From: Gallintestinimicrobium propionicum
Lineage (GTDB): Bacteria > Bacillota > Clostridia > Lachnospirales > Lachnospiraceae
Direction of reading: 5' to 3'
Length of the DNA stretch: 64,000 nt
Assembly: GCF_025567525.1 (NCBI RefSeq)
Contig: NZ_JAOQJY010000016.1
Span: 1 to 64,000 of the forward strand
This document shows, piece after piece, positions 9,167-17,948 of the stretch. The position numbers were made by a program, and so were the translations under genes. Each line of letters begins with the position of its first letter. Position 1 is the first letter of the stretch. The notes below the pieces were generated by a model, which did no database searches, had not been told where the DNA came from, and saw nothing but the letters and a program-made list of their open reading frames with translations.

Positions 9167-9481
9167 TCATCTCAAGTATTCTTTTACTTCCATCTGTAAT
9201 TCGTCACTGAAGTCTGATAAATCATCATATGTAATTACTTTCAGTCTAATAAGCCGAACAATATCCCATATCACCTCTGACTTACTCATCTCCATGATAA
9301 CTCCCGGATGACGCTTATCCTCTTTTATCCGTTTTTCAAGTTCCCAGAATTTATCTGATGCAGGCTTTTTATCATCATTTAGAAAATTTACATACTCTTT
9401 AACAAGACCTTCCATATAATTTTCCTGCCAGTCTGATAATCTTTCTCGAAATAATTTCCAATCCTTTTTGCTTATGTTCAT
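9167..9481 (-). CDS. Small hypothetical protein, acidic and helical
   Basis: A 104-residue soluble protein with no recognised catalytic motif. The ATG at 9481 is chosen because GAGGAGG sits ten bases upstream; the longer frame would begin inside the repeat region. The sequence is charged and probably all-helical (KKDWKLFRERLSDWQENYM, FWELEKRIKEDKRHPGV, YDDLSDFSDELQMEVKEYL). I recall similar short proteins scattered in Lachnospiraceae, with no known role. The stretch between it and the phosphatase still reads TVRIIPKRKPVKVMVDG in one frame, suggesting a further decayed gene. Confidence 0.65.
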   Translation of the reverse strand: MNISKKDWKLFRERLSDWQENYMEGLVKEYVNFLNDDKKPASDKFWELEKRIKEDKRHPGVIMEMSKSEVIWDIVRLIRLKVITYDDLSDFSDELQMEVKEYLR

Positions 9482-9497
9482 GATTTTGAACCTCCTC

Positions 9498-9651
9498 AGT
9501 CTCATGTTAGTCTCAACAAACAATTTCAGAAATGAAACTGACTTGAGACTACAACTTTATAATCCACCTGAAAATGCCAGTACTATCGCATTTTGCTATA
9601 TCATAGAGTCTCACTCAGTCTCAAATCTCGTGAGACTTTGTTGAGACTAAC
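9498..9651. repeat. Nested AGTCTCA/TGAGACT inverted repeats
   Basis: GTTAGTCTCAACAAA (9506-9520) and TTTGTTGAGACTAAC (9637-9651) are perfect 15-bp inverted arms about 115 bases apart. Inside lie an inverted pair, TTGAGACT (9543-9550) and AGTCTCAA (9616-9623), and further AGTCTCA/TGAGACT copies at 9498, near 9607 and at 9631. This is either a cluster of operator sites before the 104-residue gene or the body of a small non-autonomous element. Confidence 0.7.
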
Positions 9652-9714
9652 TCCGGAATATCCTTGAGTGAAAGTTTGGGTGCCACAATGAGTGCCATAT
9701 TTACTGTCATTCAC

Positions 9715-10226
9715 TTACTTAATTTTCCATTCTCCACCATTATCCGGACCTTTTCGTTCTATGATATCTTTATCCTTTAATTCTGATATATATCTAGCAA
9801 TTGTTCTATCCGTAACGTCTAAGGCTATTCTTAATTCATCAATAGAAATATTCGGGATTTTCGAAATCATTTTTAGGATCTCACATGCTTTAGCAAGCTT
9901 CTTCTTAGAATACTCTGGCATTAACTTCTTAATTTTTTCTTCCGAAATTTCTATGACATTTTCTATGACATTTTCATTCACCTGTGTTGCATAATTAGTG
10001 CCATAATTCAGATTATACAACGTTAATGTAAAATCATCATTATCCGCCTCAAAGACTGGCATCTTGGTCTCATCAAATTCAACCTGTCCCTCATAGTCTG
10101 CCAATATCTTCTTAAATCCACTGCCTCTACGCTCCATGCATTTCAAGCGGCTGAATATATCAGCTAATATCGGATTTCTTCTCTTTGATGGAATTTTCAA
10201 TAAATCTTTTCCTTCTAAAGATATCC
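9715..10226 (-). pseudogene. 3' fragment of an AlbA/HATPase-type ATP-binding regulator
   Basis: The last 170 codons of a putative transcriptional regulator of the AlbA_2 plus HATPase_c_4 type remain. PSKRRNPILADIF and ERRGSGFKKIL are the conserved end of the ATPase part. A winged helix with SIDELRIALDVTDRTIARYI and a final NGGEWKIK follow. The 5' two thirds are lost: at 10226 the frame passes into the terminal sequence of an IS66-family remnant. No start codon of its own is visible, so it is a broken gene. Confidence 0.8.
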
Positions 10227-10686
10227 CGCTTACGTAAACGCACCATAGCAAGTACCTTGACAATCTTAAGCCACTTTTGCGGCCTGATATAAATTTTATT
10301 TTCGAATGTTTTCCGGAAGCGCTGGTAACCATGGGAGCAGTTCTTCCAGAAATTTGCGGTCTGTGTCTTCCATGTATTCCGAGATTACGGTCAGCAAATG
10401 TTCAAAGTACTCGTAGGATTTTAAATTGCTTGCCTTTGCTGTTTCTGCAAGACTGTAGATCACAGCAGAAGTCTTTGCTCCGTTTATGGTATCAATGACC
10501 TGTCAGTTTTTTTTCCAATGCAGAAGCCGCGGATCGCACGTTCTGAGGCATTATTATCCATCGGAACATCTCCATCTTCCAGGAACACCCGCAGATATTT
10601 TCCCTGGTTCAGAAGGTAAGTAAATGCAGCTTCCAGCTTCCCTTTTACCACGATCTGTTCTTTTTTCTGTTTCAGATGCAATGCCA
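10227..10686 (-). mobile_element. IS66-family remnant: transposase C-terminus with frameshift
   Basis: Two frames together give the end of an IS66 transposase (TnpC): EDGDVPMDNNASERAIRGFCIGKK in meaning (key residues NNASERAIR), then INGAKTSAVIYSLAETA, YEYFEHLL and LLPWLPALPENIRK before a stop at 10296. The frame changes at an 8-T tract (10507-10514), and the Trp expected next is a TGA, so the gene is dead. The terminus near 10227 reads CGCTTACGTAAACG, like IS66 ends. The other side is cut off exactly at the stop codon of the RhuM/Fic gene. Confidence 0.85.
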
Positions 10687-11616
10687 CTATAATTTCAACA
10701 GATTCATTACCAGTTTTACCATCACTTCTTTTTCTTCTGGTTTTGATTCTGCAATCATCAATGTAATTGCTACTAACGTTCCATCACTGAGTCTCTTCTC
10801 TCCATCCAAGAACAACTCATTGTTCTTGTCTAAAAATTCCAAGAACAGTGATGCGGCAATTCTTTTACAACCATCTGCATATGGATGATCCTTTATCATA
10901 AAATACAATAGATTCGCCGCTTTCTCTTCCAAGGATGGATACGCATCCTGTCCGAATACACTCTGGTAAACTGCGGCAATAATTCCTTGTACCTTACCAG
11001 TCTCTTTTTCTACACCAAATACATCTGTTTTAAAAGAATCTTTCATCTGACCAACCATCTGAACACACTCTTCATAAGTAATGCGGTATACTGGAGTACT
11101 TCCCTTTGGCTTACTTAATGCCTGGTGGTCATATTGATCCAGAAGAATCAATGCATCTGTGTATTCATTCACAGCTCTGAGCACATCTTTCTCCTCTATA
11201 TCAAGTGCATCTGCAAGCATCCTTGACTGAATATCAACTGTTTTCTTAAGCGCCTGAAGGCGCTTTTCATTGATTGCATAGCCTTTCAAAATAAACTGTT
11301 TAAGAACATTATTTGCCCATTTTCTGAAAGCTATACCTCTTTTAGAATTAACTCGATATCCGACAGACAAAATCATATCCAAATTATAAATTTTGGGTTT
11401 TCGTCCCCCTGTACTTCTGTCGGAAAAACCGACAGAAGTCTCATCCAGTTCTCCTGAAGCAAGAATGTTTGAAATATGTTCGCTTACTGTAGCGTGTTTA
11501 ACATCAAACAACAGTTCCATTTGTTTTTGCGTCAGCCAAACGGTCTCCTGTTCAGGATTGATTTGAACTTCTATATTAACATCACCATCTGTAAATAATA
11601 CAATTTCATTCTTCAT
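10687..11616 (-). CDS. RhuM / Fic-DOC family protein
   Basis: A 309-residue two-domain protein. Residues 1-115 match the RhuM family: DGDVNIEVQINPEQETVWLT, then QKQMELLFDV and NLDMILSVGYRVNSKRGIAFRKWA in meaning. After a helical linker the C-terminal 120 residues resemble Fic/DOC, with the core HPYADGCKRIAASLFLEFL; the usual motif is HPFx(D/E)GNKR, so Cys replaces Asn. Fic/DOC enzymes add nucleotides or phosphate to target proteins and are often toxins. RhuM proteins are tied to pathogenicity islands and toxin-antitoxin-like loci, role unclear. The start follows an AGGGGAA-type site. The stop directly touches the IS66 remnant. Confidence 0.85.
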   Translation of the reverse strand: MKNEIVLFTDGDVNIEVQINPEQETVWLTQKQMELLFDVKHATVSEHISNILASGELDETSVGFSDRSTGGRKPKIYNLDMILSVGYRVNSKRGIAFRKWANNVLKQFILKGYAINEKRLQALKKTVDIQSRMLADALDIEEKDVLRAVNEYTDALILLDQYDHQALSKPKGSTPVYRITYEECVQMVGQMKDSFKTDVFGVEKETGKVQGIIAAVYQSVFGQDAYPSLEEKAANLLYFMIKDHPYADGCKRIAASLFLEFLDKNNELFLDGEKRLSDGTLVAITLMIAESKPEEKEVMVKLVMNLLKL

Positions 11617-11718
11617 CCTTTAGTTCCCCTCCATGAATATTTCCCGATAACATTTCTAATGTAGATTTTACTGTACTTTTCTGATTCAGTCCATTCTTTA
11701 GCCTCAACTTAATTACCT

Positions 11719-11757
11719 AAAAAGAAGATATATCCATTTCAGCAGATATATCCTCTT
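11719..11757 (-). terminator. Hairpin with T-run on the minus strand
   Basis: On the minus strand GAAGAGGATATATC pairs with GATATATCTTC and runs into TTTTT. It would end transcription coming from the FtsW side. Confidence 0.6.
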
Positions 11758-11854
11758 CACATTTTAAAATATTTAATAACTAAAACTTCCCACACCAATA
11801 CGGTGTGTTGAACCCTGAAAATTCAATATCTCAGCCAATAAAAAAGGCATAAAC

Positions 11855-11980
11855 CTGCTCCGTTTGGTATAATGGAATTGACTAGAAACCATCTTTACAA
11901 AGGAGATTTATGCCATGTCCAGTATACCACAAAACTATTTCGTTGAGAACGACTTAATTGACTGTATTCAGAGATTTTTT
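11855..11980 (+). mobile_element. 5' stub of an insertion-sequence transposase
   Basis: A TATAAT-like box near 11870, an AAGGAG site (11899-11904) and an ATG at 11915 start a frame reading MSSIPQNYFVENDLIDCI then QRFFP. The N-terminus resembles IS4-type DDE transposases as I recall them. After about 22 codons it runs into the 3' end of the FtsW fragment. Only the element's left part survives. Confidence 0.5.
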
Positions 11981-11989
11981 CCCAAATCG

Positions 11990-12858
11990 TTATATATTTA
12001 TTGTTTTCTGAAACGAAACCTGTGATGCTCTGATTTTTTTAGGATACACGTCCTTATACCTGTAAATACTCATAATAATTCCTACCAATGCATAGCACAA
12101 TAAAATATTACTTCTGCCAATGGATAAAAATGGCAAGAAGGAGGATGCTGGTGGAATTATCCCCAAAGCACCTAACAAGTTTAATAAAATATTTAATAAG
12201 ATTATCATTCCACAACCAAATCCCATAACCATGCCAAGTTCATTTTTTTGTTTAATAGAAGCTCCAAAAATAAACATTACAAGTGCTGCCAAGACAGCAA
12301 CAACAACGATTCCGGCAATACTTCCATAGCTATTGAGAATATAAGAAAAAATGTAATCACTATTAAACTCCGGTAAACTGCCAATCACATCATTTCCGCT
12401 ATTACCTACAAACAAAATGTCTTTGCTAAATGTTCTTAGTATTGAAGTAAGATAAGCTCCTTCTCCTGAAGCAGAAAAAAAGGAGTGAATCCTTGCTTCC
12501 TGATACTCTGCCAACAAATGAAATGTGTACATCACAAACAACAACATAATAGGCAAAAACATGAAAACTGCCCACAGACTAACAATTGTCTTTTTTACCG
12601 ATATTTTGAACCACCCCTTTAGAATAGCCACCGTAAGCTGAATCAACATACTAATCATCATAATTATCGCAACAATAAGATTCGGCATTCGAAAAGTGAT
12701 AAAAACAGGAATAATCAGACAAACTATCGACTTTAACAATGCAGAAAAACCACCATCTCTATATTTATATAAAATTGCTCCATAAATTGGTACATAAAAC
12801 ATCATCAGCGAAGTAGCAGAGATTCTGAACATTCCAAATCCGAGTCTGTGATACTTTT
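11990..12858 (-). pseudogene. C-terminal fragment of an FtsW/RodA/SpoVE-family protein
   Basis: About 290 codons encode seven to eight hydrophobic helices and the signature loop of SEDS glycosyltransferases near the end (SLPEFNSDYIFSYILNSYG, PPASSFLPFLSIGRSN). SEDS proteins polymerise or move peptidoglycan precursors. The N-terminal part, normally two to four more helices, is missing: the frame is open back to about 12858, where IS256-type end sequence begins. A Met at 12832 gives a possible internal start without an evident ribosome site. I treat it as broken by transposition rather than a working short protein. Confidence 0.75.
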
Positions 12859-12924
12859 TCTGTAAAATAATCTAGGCAAGGTCCTTCTATGATAAAATAA
12901 TTATCATTAGGAGGGCCTTTTATT

Positions 12925-14166
12925 ATGGCAAGACAAAAGAAACCTGTACACAGAGTACAAATGACCGATGGTAAAAGAAACATCATTCGGCAGCTTCTCG
13001 AAGAATACGATATCGAGACTGCAGAAGACATCCAGGATGCTCTCAAAGATCTCTTAGGTGGCACCATTAAAGAAATGATGGAGGCCGAAATGGATGATCA
13101 CCTTGGATACGAAAAGTCCAAGCGTTCTGACAACGATGATTATCGTAACGGCTATAAACATAAGCAGGTAAACAGTCGGTATGGTTCTATGGAAATCGAA
13201 GTCCCACAGGATCGAAAATCGACCTTTGAACCACAGATTGTGAAAAAGCGTCAGAAAGATATTTCTGATATTGATCAGAAGATCATTTCTATGTATGCAA
13301 AGGGAATGACCACTCGCCAGATCTCGGAAACAATCGAGGATATCTATGGTTTTGAAGCATCAGAAAGTTTCATATCTGATGTGACAGATAAAATACTTCC
13401 TCAGATTGAAGACTGGCAGAACCGTCCACTGGATGAGGTATATCCGATCCTTTACATCGATGCAATCCATTATTCTGTACGGGATAATGGAATCATTCGT
13501 AAACTTGCAGCTTATGTCATTCTGGGTATTCATACAGAGGGCAAAAAGGAAGTCCTGACCATTACAATCGGTGACAATGAAAGTGCGAAATACTGGCTTT
13601 CAGTCTTAAATGAACTGAAAAATCGAGGAGTTAAGGATATCCTGATCATCTGCGCCGACGGCCTTACAGGCATTAAGGAAGCGATTGCAACAGCGTTTCC
13701 CAAAACAGAATACCAGAGATGTATTGTTCATCAGGTAAGAAATACTCTGAAATACGTTCCGGATAAGGATAGAAAAGCCTTTGCTACAGACTTAAAAACC
13801 ATCTATCAGGCTGCTGACGAGCAGAAAGCTCTGGCTGCCTTAGACCGTATAACTGAAAAATGGACTCCCAAATACCCGAATTCCATGAAGCGTTGGAAGG
13901 ACAACTGGGATGCTGTTTCACCTATTTTTAAGTTCTCAACCACTGTCAGAAAGGTCATTTACACGACAAATGCGATAGAATCACTGAATTCCACCTACCG
14001 GAAGCTGAATCGCCAAAGGAGCGTATTTCCAAGCGATACCGCCCTGTTAAAAGCCCTGTATTTGTCCACTTTTGAGGCTACGAAAAAGTGGACTACCACA
14101 ATCCGGGATTGGGGCCAGGTCTATGGAGAACTGAGTATTATGTACGAAGGACGCTTACCTGAATAA
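12925..14166 (+). CDS. IS256-family (Mutator-type) transposase, copy A
   Basis: A 413-residue DDE transposase, starting behind TAGGAGGG. The acidic triad is visible: Asp in YIDAIHY, Asp in CADGLTGI and Glu in TTNAIESLN. The family's C-H-type motif before the last helix region is present too (RCIVHQVRN). Length is normal for the family and there is no frameshift, so the element could be active. It is clearly different from copy B at 15042, with only moderate similarity, so two separate IS types have landed within 2 kb. Confidence 0.95.
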   Translation: MARQKKPVHRVQMTDGKRNIIRQLLEEYDIETAEDIQDALKDLLGGTIKEMMEAEMDDHLGYEKSKRSDNDDYRNGYKHKQVNSRYGSMEIEVPQDRKSTFEPQIVKKRQKDISDIDQKIISMYAKGMTTRQISETIEDIYGFEASESFISDVTDKILPQIEDWQNRPLDEVYPILYIDAIHYSVRDNGIIRKLAAYVILGIHTEGKKEVLTITIGDNESAKYWLSVLNELKNRGVKDILIICADGLTGIKEAIATAFPKTEYQRCIVHQVRNTLKYVPDKDRKAFATDLKTIYQAADEQKALAALDRITEKWTPKYPNSMKRWKDNWDAVSPIFKFSTTVRKVIYTTNAIESLNSTYRKLNRQRSVFPSDTALLKALYLSTFEATKKWTTTIRDWGQVYGELSIMYEGRLPE

Positions 14167-14243
14167 TCAAAAGACAGCTTAAAAAGACAGGCGGGAAACC
14201 GCCTGCCCTTGACATTCCTGTAAGCAACTGTTATATATAAAAC

Positions 14244-14280
14244 AAGGGCGATAAGCCTAATCCGTAAGCTTATTGCCCTT
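14244..14280 (+). terminator. Hairpin at the end of IS256 copy A
   Basis: AAGGGCGATAAGC (14244-14256) pairs with GCTTATTGCCCTT (14268-14280) with one G-T pair. It sits between the transposase stop and the right terminal repeat, and probably insulates the element. Confidence 0.65.
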
Positions 14281-14354
14281 AATTATCATAGAAGAATCTT
14301 ATTTACAGAGATTTTCTCATACACTCAAATCCGAAAGATGAAGGAGGCAATTAA

Positions 14355-14663
14355 ATGATTAGAATACTAAATTTACTTGTATTAATTCTAAATACTTTTG
14401 TATTAATAGCAGGACAATTTCCAAATGATGTTACAGATACACAAGAATACAGAAATCTTGTGTATATACTTATTATTGCACTTATCTTATTGATTCTAAC
14501 TGATATTTTTCAGGGTATTTCTGAATTCATACTCTCATTTACACGCTATGAAGAAAACAAAACCTTGATTTCTTCTGCAGTAGGTATTTTTCTAGCCCTT
14601 ATTACTTCATATATTCTATTCAATCTGCCAATGATACAGACCATATTGAATGCAATAAAATAA
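14355..14663 (+). CDS. Small membrane protein of unknown function
   Basis: A 102-residue protein, starting behind GAAGGAGG. Three hydrophobic helices (about residues 3-21, 34-58 and 72-100) are separated by short charged loops, QFPNDVTDTQEYRN and SFTRYEENK. No family is recognised. It lies just right of the IS256 copy A end, whose presumed target duplicate is 21 bases upstream, and just before a gene truncated by copy B. Confidence 0.6.
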   Translation: MIRILNLLVLILNTFVLIAGQFPNDVTDTQEYRNLVYILIIALILLILTDIFQGISEFILSFTRYEENKTLISSAVGIFLALITSYILFNLPMIQTILNAIK

Positions 14664-14715
14664 TTCCATATATGAATTTCATAAAAAAATCAGTTTAATG
14701 AAAGGAATAAATAGG

Positions 14716-14925
14716 ATGCGTAGACAAGATTTTCTAAACAATTTTGGGGGATACTACTTAATGCTTGAGAAAAAATTAATGACTACATTTAATTATGTAG
14801 GGTTATCTACTTCAAATTTTTCTACATTTTCAAATGAATATGCCTTATTAATACAAAGTATTGGTGCAGAATTAGACTCTTTCTTTAGAGACCGTTTCAA
14901 GTTTTGTGTAAACGTTAAAAACTGA
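14716..14925 (+). pseudogene. Hypothetical gene truncated by IS256 copy B
   Basis: The frame starts behind AAAGGA and reads MRRQDFLNNFGGYYLMLEKK, then FNYVGLSTSNFSTFSNEYALL and AELDSFFRDR. It resembles a family of short uncharacterised proteins seen in mobile elements of Firmicutes, which normally continue for another hundred or more residues. The last seven codons (FCVNVKN) come from the terminal repeat of IS256 copy B, so the native 3' part is lost. No matching continuation is seen right of the element. Confidence 0.6.
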
Positions 14926-16356
14926 TATAAGATTTGTGAATAGTTACAAATGGGCAGAGCCGGTTTTCCGGATTCTGCCCATATCTGCATTATACAGTAG
15001 TTTTTAGGCATGTCAATAAAACCTGCCTAAAATTGACTGTTTTACAGGTTCCGTCCTGCCAGACGTTCTTCAAAATAAATTTCAAGCTGGGAATGGATCT
15101 GTCCCCAGTCCTGCCTGTGACCGGTCCATTTTTTCATGATATCCATGGTTGCCAAATACAGCATTTTCAAAAGGCTGTCATCCGACGGAAAAACCGTTTT
15201 GCTTTTGGTCACTTTCCGGAGCTGACGGTTGAAGCCTTCAATGGCATTTGTGGTGTAAATCAGGCGTCTTACTGCCTCTGGATATTTGAAATAAGTGGAC
15301 AGGATTGCCCAGTTATCATTCCAGGATTTATAGATTTTCGGGTACTTGGAATCCCATTTATCTTTGAACAATTCTAACTCATTTAAAGCTGTTTCTTCCG
15401 TTGGAGCTGCATATACAAGCTTCAGATCAGCCATCAGTTTTTTGATGTCTTTGTATGAAACAAACTTTGTTGAATTACGGATCTGATGGATGATACACTG
15501 CTGAATCTCTGTTTTTGGATAAACAGCCTCGATTGCCTGTGGAAATCCATTTAAACCATCAACGCATGCGATCAGGATATCCTCAACGCCTCTGTTTTTT
15601 AATCCATTCATGATAGAAAGCCAGAACTTCGCACTTTCGTTCTCTCCAACATACATTCCAAGGACATCTTTTTTTCCGCTCATGTCGATACCAAGAGCAA
15701 TGTAAACCGCACGTTTTACGATACGTCCTTCGCTGCGGACATGATAGTGGATCGCATCCATAAATACTACAGCATACACTTCTTCCAGAGGACGTTCCTG
15801 CCATTCCTTTACAATCGGCAGGATTTTGTCTGTGATCCGGCTGATTGTGCTATCAGAAATATCAATATCGTATAATTCACGCATGTGGGATTCAATGTCT
15901 CCGGTGGTCATTCCTTTGGCATACATGGAAAGTATTTTTTCTTCCATGTCCTGAGTTACGGTATTTTGATATTTTTTAATCAGCTGTGGTTCGTAATCAC
16001 CGTTACGATCCCTTGGGATCGCCACATCCATATCTCCATAACTGGTGTGCATGGTTTTGCTGGAATGACCGTTTCTGCTGTTGTCTGTTTCTTTGTTACG
16101 ATAATCATACTTGGAATATCCTAATTCTTCATCCAGTTCCTCGTCCAAAGCACCTTCCAATAGGACAGACATCATGTCACGCATGATGCCATTTACATCG
16201 GTGCCGTCTTTGATGCTGATATCATTATTTTTCAGATAATCACGCATCATTTCTCTCATTGCTGCTTTTTGTGGGCTGTCTTTTCTTCTTGCCATAAAAA
16301 TAACCTCCAAACTGAGTAATTTTATCTTACATCAGTTTGGAGGTTTACACAAACTT
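14900..16356 (-). mobile_element. IS256-family insertion sequence (copy B)
   Basis: The inverted ends are clear: left TTTGTGTAAAC...AAACTGATATAAGAT (from about 14900) and right, in reverse complement, TTTGTGTAAAC...AAACTGATGTAAGAT (to about 16356). The transposase lies on the minus strand. I find no target duplication at the flanks, which suggests a deletion or recombination after insertion. Confidence 0.8.
15042..16295 (-). CDS. IS256-family (Mutator-type) transposase, copy B
   Basis: A 417-residue DDE transposase; the start is at MARRKDSPQ behind GGAGG, five codons inside the longest frame. The triad residues are in FMDAIHYHV, ACVDGLNGF and TTNAIEGFN, with QCIIHQIRN between. The reading frame is intact and of full length. 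It has cut the gene at 14716. A 60-base stretch between the stop and the left end contains GGGCAGA...TCTGCCC, a hairpin probably ending read-through. Confidence 0.95.
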   Translation of the reverse strand: MARRKDSPQKAAMREMMRDYLKNNDISIKDGTDVNGIMRDMMSVLLEGALDEELDEELGYSKYDYRNKETDNSRNGHSSKTMHTSYGDMDVAIPRDRNGDYEPQLIKKYQNTVTQDMEEKILSMYAKGMTTGDIESHMRELYDIDISDSTISRITDKILPIVKEWQERPLEEVYAVVFMDAIHYHVRSEGRIVKRAVYIALGIDMSGKKDVLGMYVGENESAKFWLSIMNGLKNRGVEDILIACVDGLNGFPQAIEAVYPKTEIQQCIIHQIRNSTKFVSYKDIKKLMADLKLVYAAPTEETALNELELFKDKWDSKYPKIYKSWNDNWAILSTYFKYPEAVRRLIYTTNAIEGFNRQLRKVTKSKTVFPSDDSLLKMLYLATMDIMKKWTGHRQDWGQIHSQLEIYFEERLAGRNL

Positions 16357-16420
16357 TGGGATACTCCCGCCGCACGTTAGTGCGACAGCCCCATGTTCTA
16401 TCAATATATCTGATAGCTCT

Positions 16421-16702
16421 CTATTTACTTTCATATTCAGAATTCTTTGTGTTCCCACAACCGAGGTCTAACGCTACAACAACAGTTACTTTCCTCACAA
16501 GCTCTTTTTCCCTGTGATTTTCACTAATTTTGTTGAAACTGAAAAACTCTACAAAGTGCGTAAATTCAAGGATTTCTACATATCCTTTCTGTGTAGTCCC
16601 ACCACAATCTCCACATGTCATGTACTTATGAACATACTTACCCATCATACGTTCATTTACAACTAACACTAAAAATCTATATAATCGCTTTAATAATTCC
16701 AA
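16421..16702 (-). CDS. Hypothetical protein with possible zinc knuckle
   Basis: A 93-codon frame. It contains YMTCGDCGGTTQKGY, a possible C-x2-C zinc knuckle, and a basic C-terminus. No family is recognised. It follows the HNH-like gene by 72 bases on the same strand and has no convincing ribosome site. It may be a fragment, since the right end of IS256 copy B is only 65 bases from its stop. Confidence 0.3.
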   Translation of the reverse strand: MELLKRLYRFLVLVVNERMMGKYVHKYMTCGDCGGTTQKGYVEILEFTHFVEFFSFNKISENHREKELVRKVTVVVALDLGCGNTKNSEYESK

Positions 16703-16773
16703 TAACTCCTGTTATGGTCCAACATCAAAAGATTTTCTATTTCACAGCTCAAATTATCTTCCATAGTTATCCC

Positions 16774-17811
16774 TTATTTCTTCACTGCATACATTTCTCT
16801 TAATAGATTAGTAACCTCACTTGGTTTTATCTCATCCTTATGAAACAGAAAATCCATTGTTGTAACATAACCAAGATTAGGCATTCCATTGTTTTCCCTA
16901 CTCAGTTCTTTTAATTTATCATCTTTATCTATCACAATCTGTATTTCGGGTGATATATAATAATTCTCTGTATATTTAAAAATCCAGTAATTAATAAGCT
17001 CTAGTTTCTTCTCAAGAGACATACAATTCATCTGATGATGCAGTCTTCGATATAACCTATCTCGTCTATGATAAAAAGCATAAACAATCGAATAGTCATT
17101 CATCGGAAACACACCTATATGAATGTTTTGCATCCTTACCTCTGGTCTCATATCATAAATATTATTTATCTCAATACCTTCTGTATCTTTTGGTAATGCT
17201 ACTAATGTTTGTGTTGAAATCGGAACTACATATGGAATTTTTTCCCACATGATAATCTTAAAATTATTGCAAGAATTCTTATACAAAACATCCTTATATA
17301 AATTCAATTCATCCATATAATCTTTATTATCAAGTTGCTGTATTTCTTCCATTACTTCAACATTTTGCAAAATACCTTTCTGTTTTCCTTTTTGATATAT
17401 TCTTTTTTCCTGATTTCGTTTAGAAAGCATTAACAAAATATCCTTTAATGCTATTTCTGCCAGCATTTTTTCTGTCGGTATTTCTTGTAAGGCATCTACA
17501 TTTTCATACTCTTGAAACAGCTTACTATCGCAATCTCGACAAATAAAATGAAAAGTTCCCGAATTACTTATACCTTTTTCCTTGTCTACAACAGGTATTT
17601 CAATCAACTTATTTGCATGATATAGTTTACCTGCTTTAGCAATATTCTTGAGCACCATTTTAGGTACAGAATGAGAATTACAAAAACTAGTCTGTTCTTT
17701 TCCACAAAGAATACATTTTTCTGGTTTTGTCTCTTCTTGGATTTTTCTCATAAAATCATTTATATCTTTTTTTATTTTTATTTCATCTATTTCTTCCGGT
17801 ATATCAAACAT
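16774..17811 (-). CDS. HNH-nuclease-like zinc protein, hypothetical
   Basis: A 345-residue soluble protein. The start is chosen at MFDIPEEIDE behind AGAGAAAG; an upstream ATG at 17835 is possible. Around residues 31-100 lies a treble-clef-like arrangement, CILCGKEQTSFCNSHSVPKM and then FHFICRDCDSKLFQEYE: two Cys pairs and an SHSVPK His as in HNH endonucleases. The remaining 240 residues are helical and charged with no motif I know (LLMLSKRNQEKRIYQKGK, FYHRRDRLYRRLHHQMN). HNH folds occur in restriction, recombination and anti-phage proteins, so a nuclease role is possible but unproven. It is last in a minus-strand row after HAD, NUDIX and GrpB genes. Confidence 0.6.
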   Translation of the reverse strand: MFDIPEEIDEIKIKKDINDFMRKIQEETKPEKCILCGKEQTSFCNSHSVPKMVLKNIAKAGKLYHANKLIEIPVVDKEKGISNSGTFHFICRDCDSKLFQEYENVDALQEIPTEKMLAEIALKDILLMLSKRNQEKRIYQKGKQKGILQNVEVMEEIQQLDNKDYMDELNLYKDVLYKNSCNNFKIIMWEKIPYVVPISTQTLVALPKDTEGIEINNIYDMRPEVRMQNIHIGVFPMNDYSIVYAFYHRRDRLYRRLHHQMNCMSLEKKLELINYWIFKYTENYYISPEIQIVIDKDDKLKELSRENNGMPNLGYVTTMDFLFHKDEIKPSEVTNLLREMYAVKK

Positions 17812-17948
17812 AGGCATACTTTCTCTTGCTCGCATTACTCAAAATGTATAAAATTCATTGATATTTTCCACACACCTTCATTCTTAGCATTTCTTTCATA
17901 ACTTCCTCTATCTGCTTTGCCTTATCAAGACATACAAAATAAAAATTA

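Larger units (their letters stand above)
11617..11989. other. Gene-free junk between RhuM/Fic and the FtsW fragment
   Basis: This 373-base stretch is very AT-rich. It holds a minus-strand terminator-like hairpin (11719-11757), a short palindrome CACACC/GGTGTG (11791-11807), and from about 11855 the 5' end of an insertion-sequence transposase gene. No complete gene is visible. Confidence 0.6.
12844..14325 (+). mobile_element. IS256-family insertion sequence (copy A)
   Basis: One intact transposase gene lies between imperfect inverted ends. The left end carries TCTGTAAAATAA and TTCTATGATAA, and the right end in reverse complement carries TCTGTAAATAA and TTCTATGATAA. The 9-mer CAAATCCGA stands at 12835-12843 and again at 14326-14334, the size expected of an IS256 target duplication, so the outer limits are set there. 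The exact ends are inferred. Confidence 0.7.
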
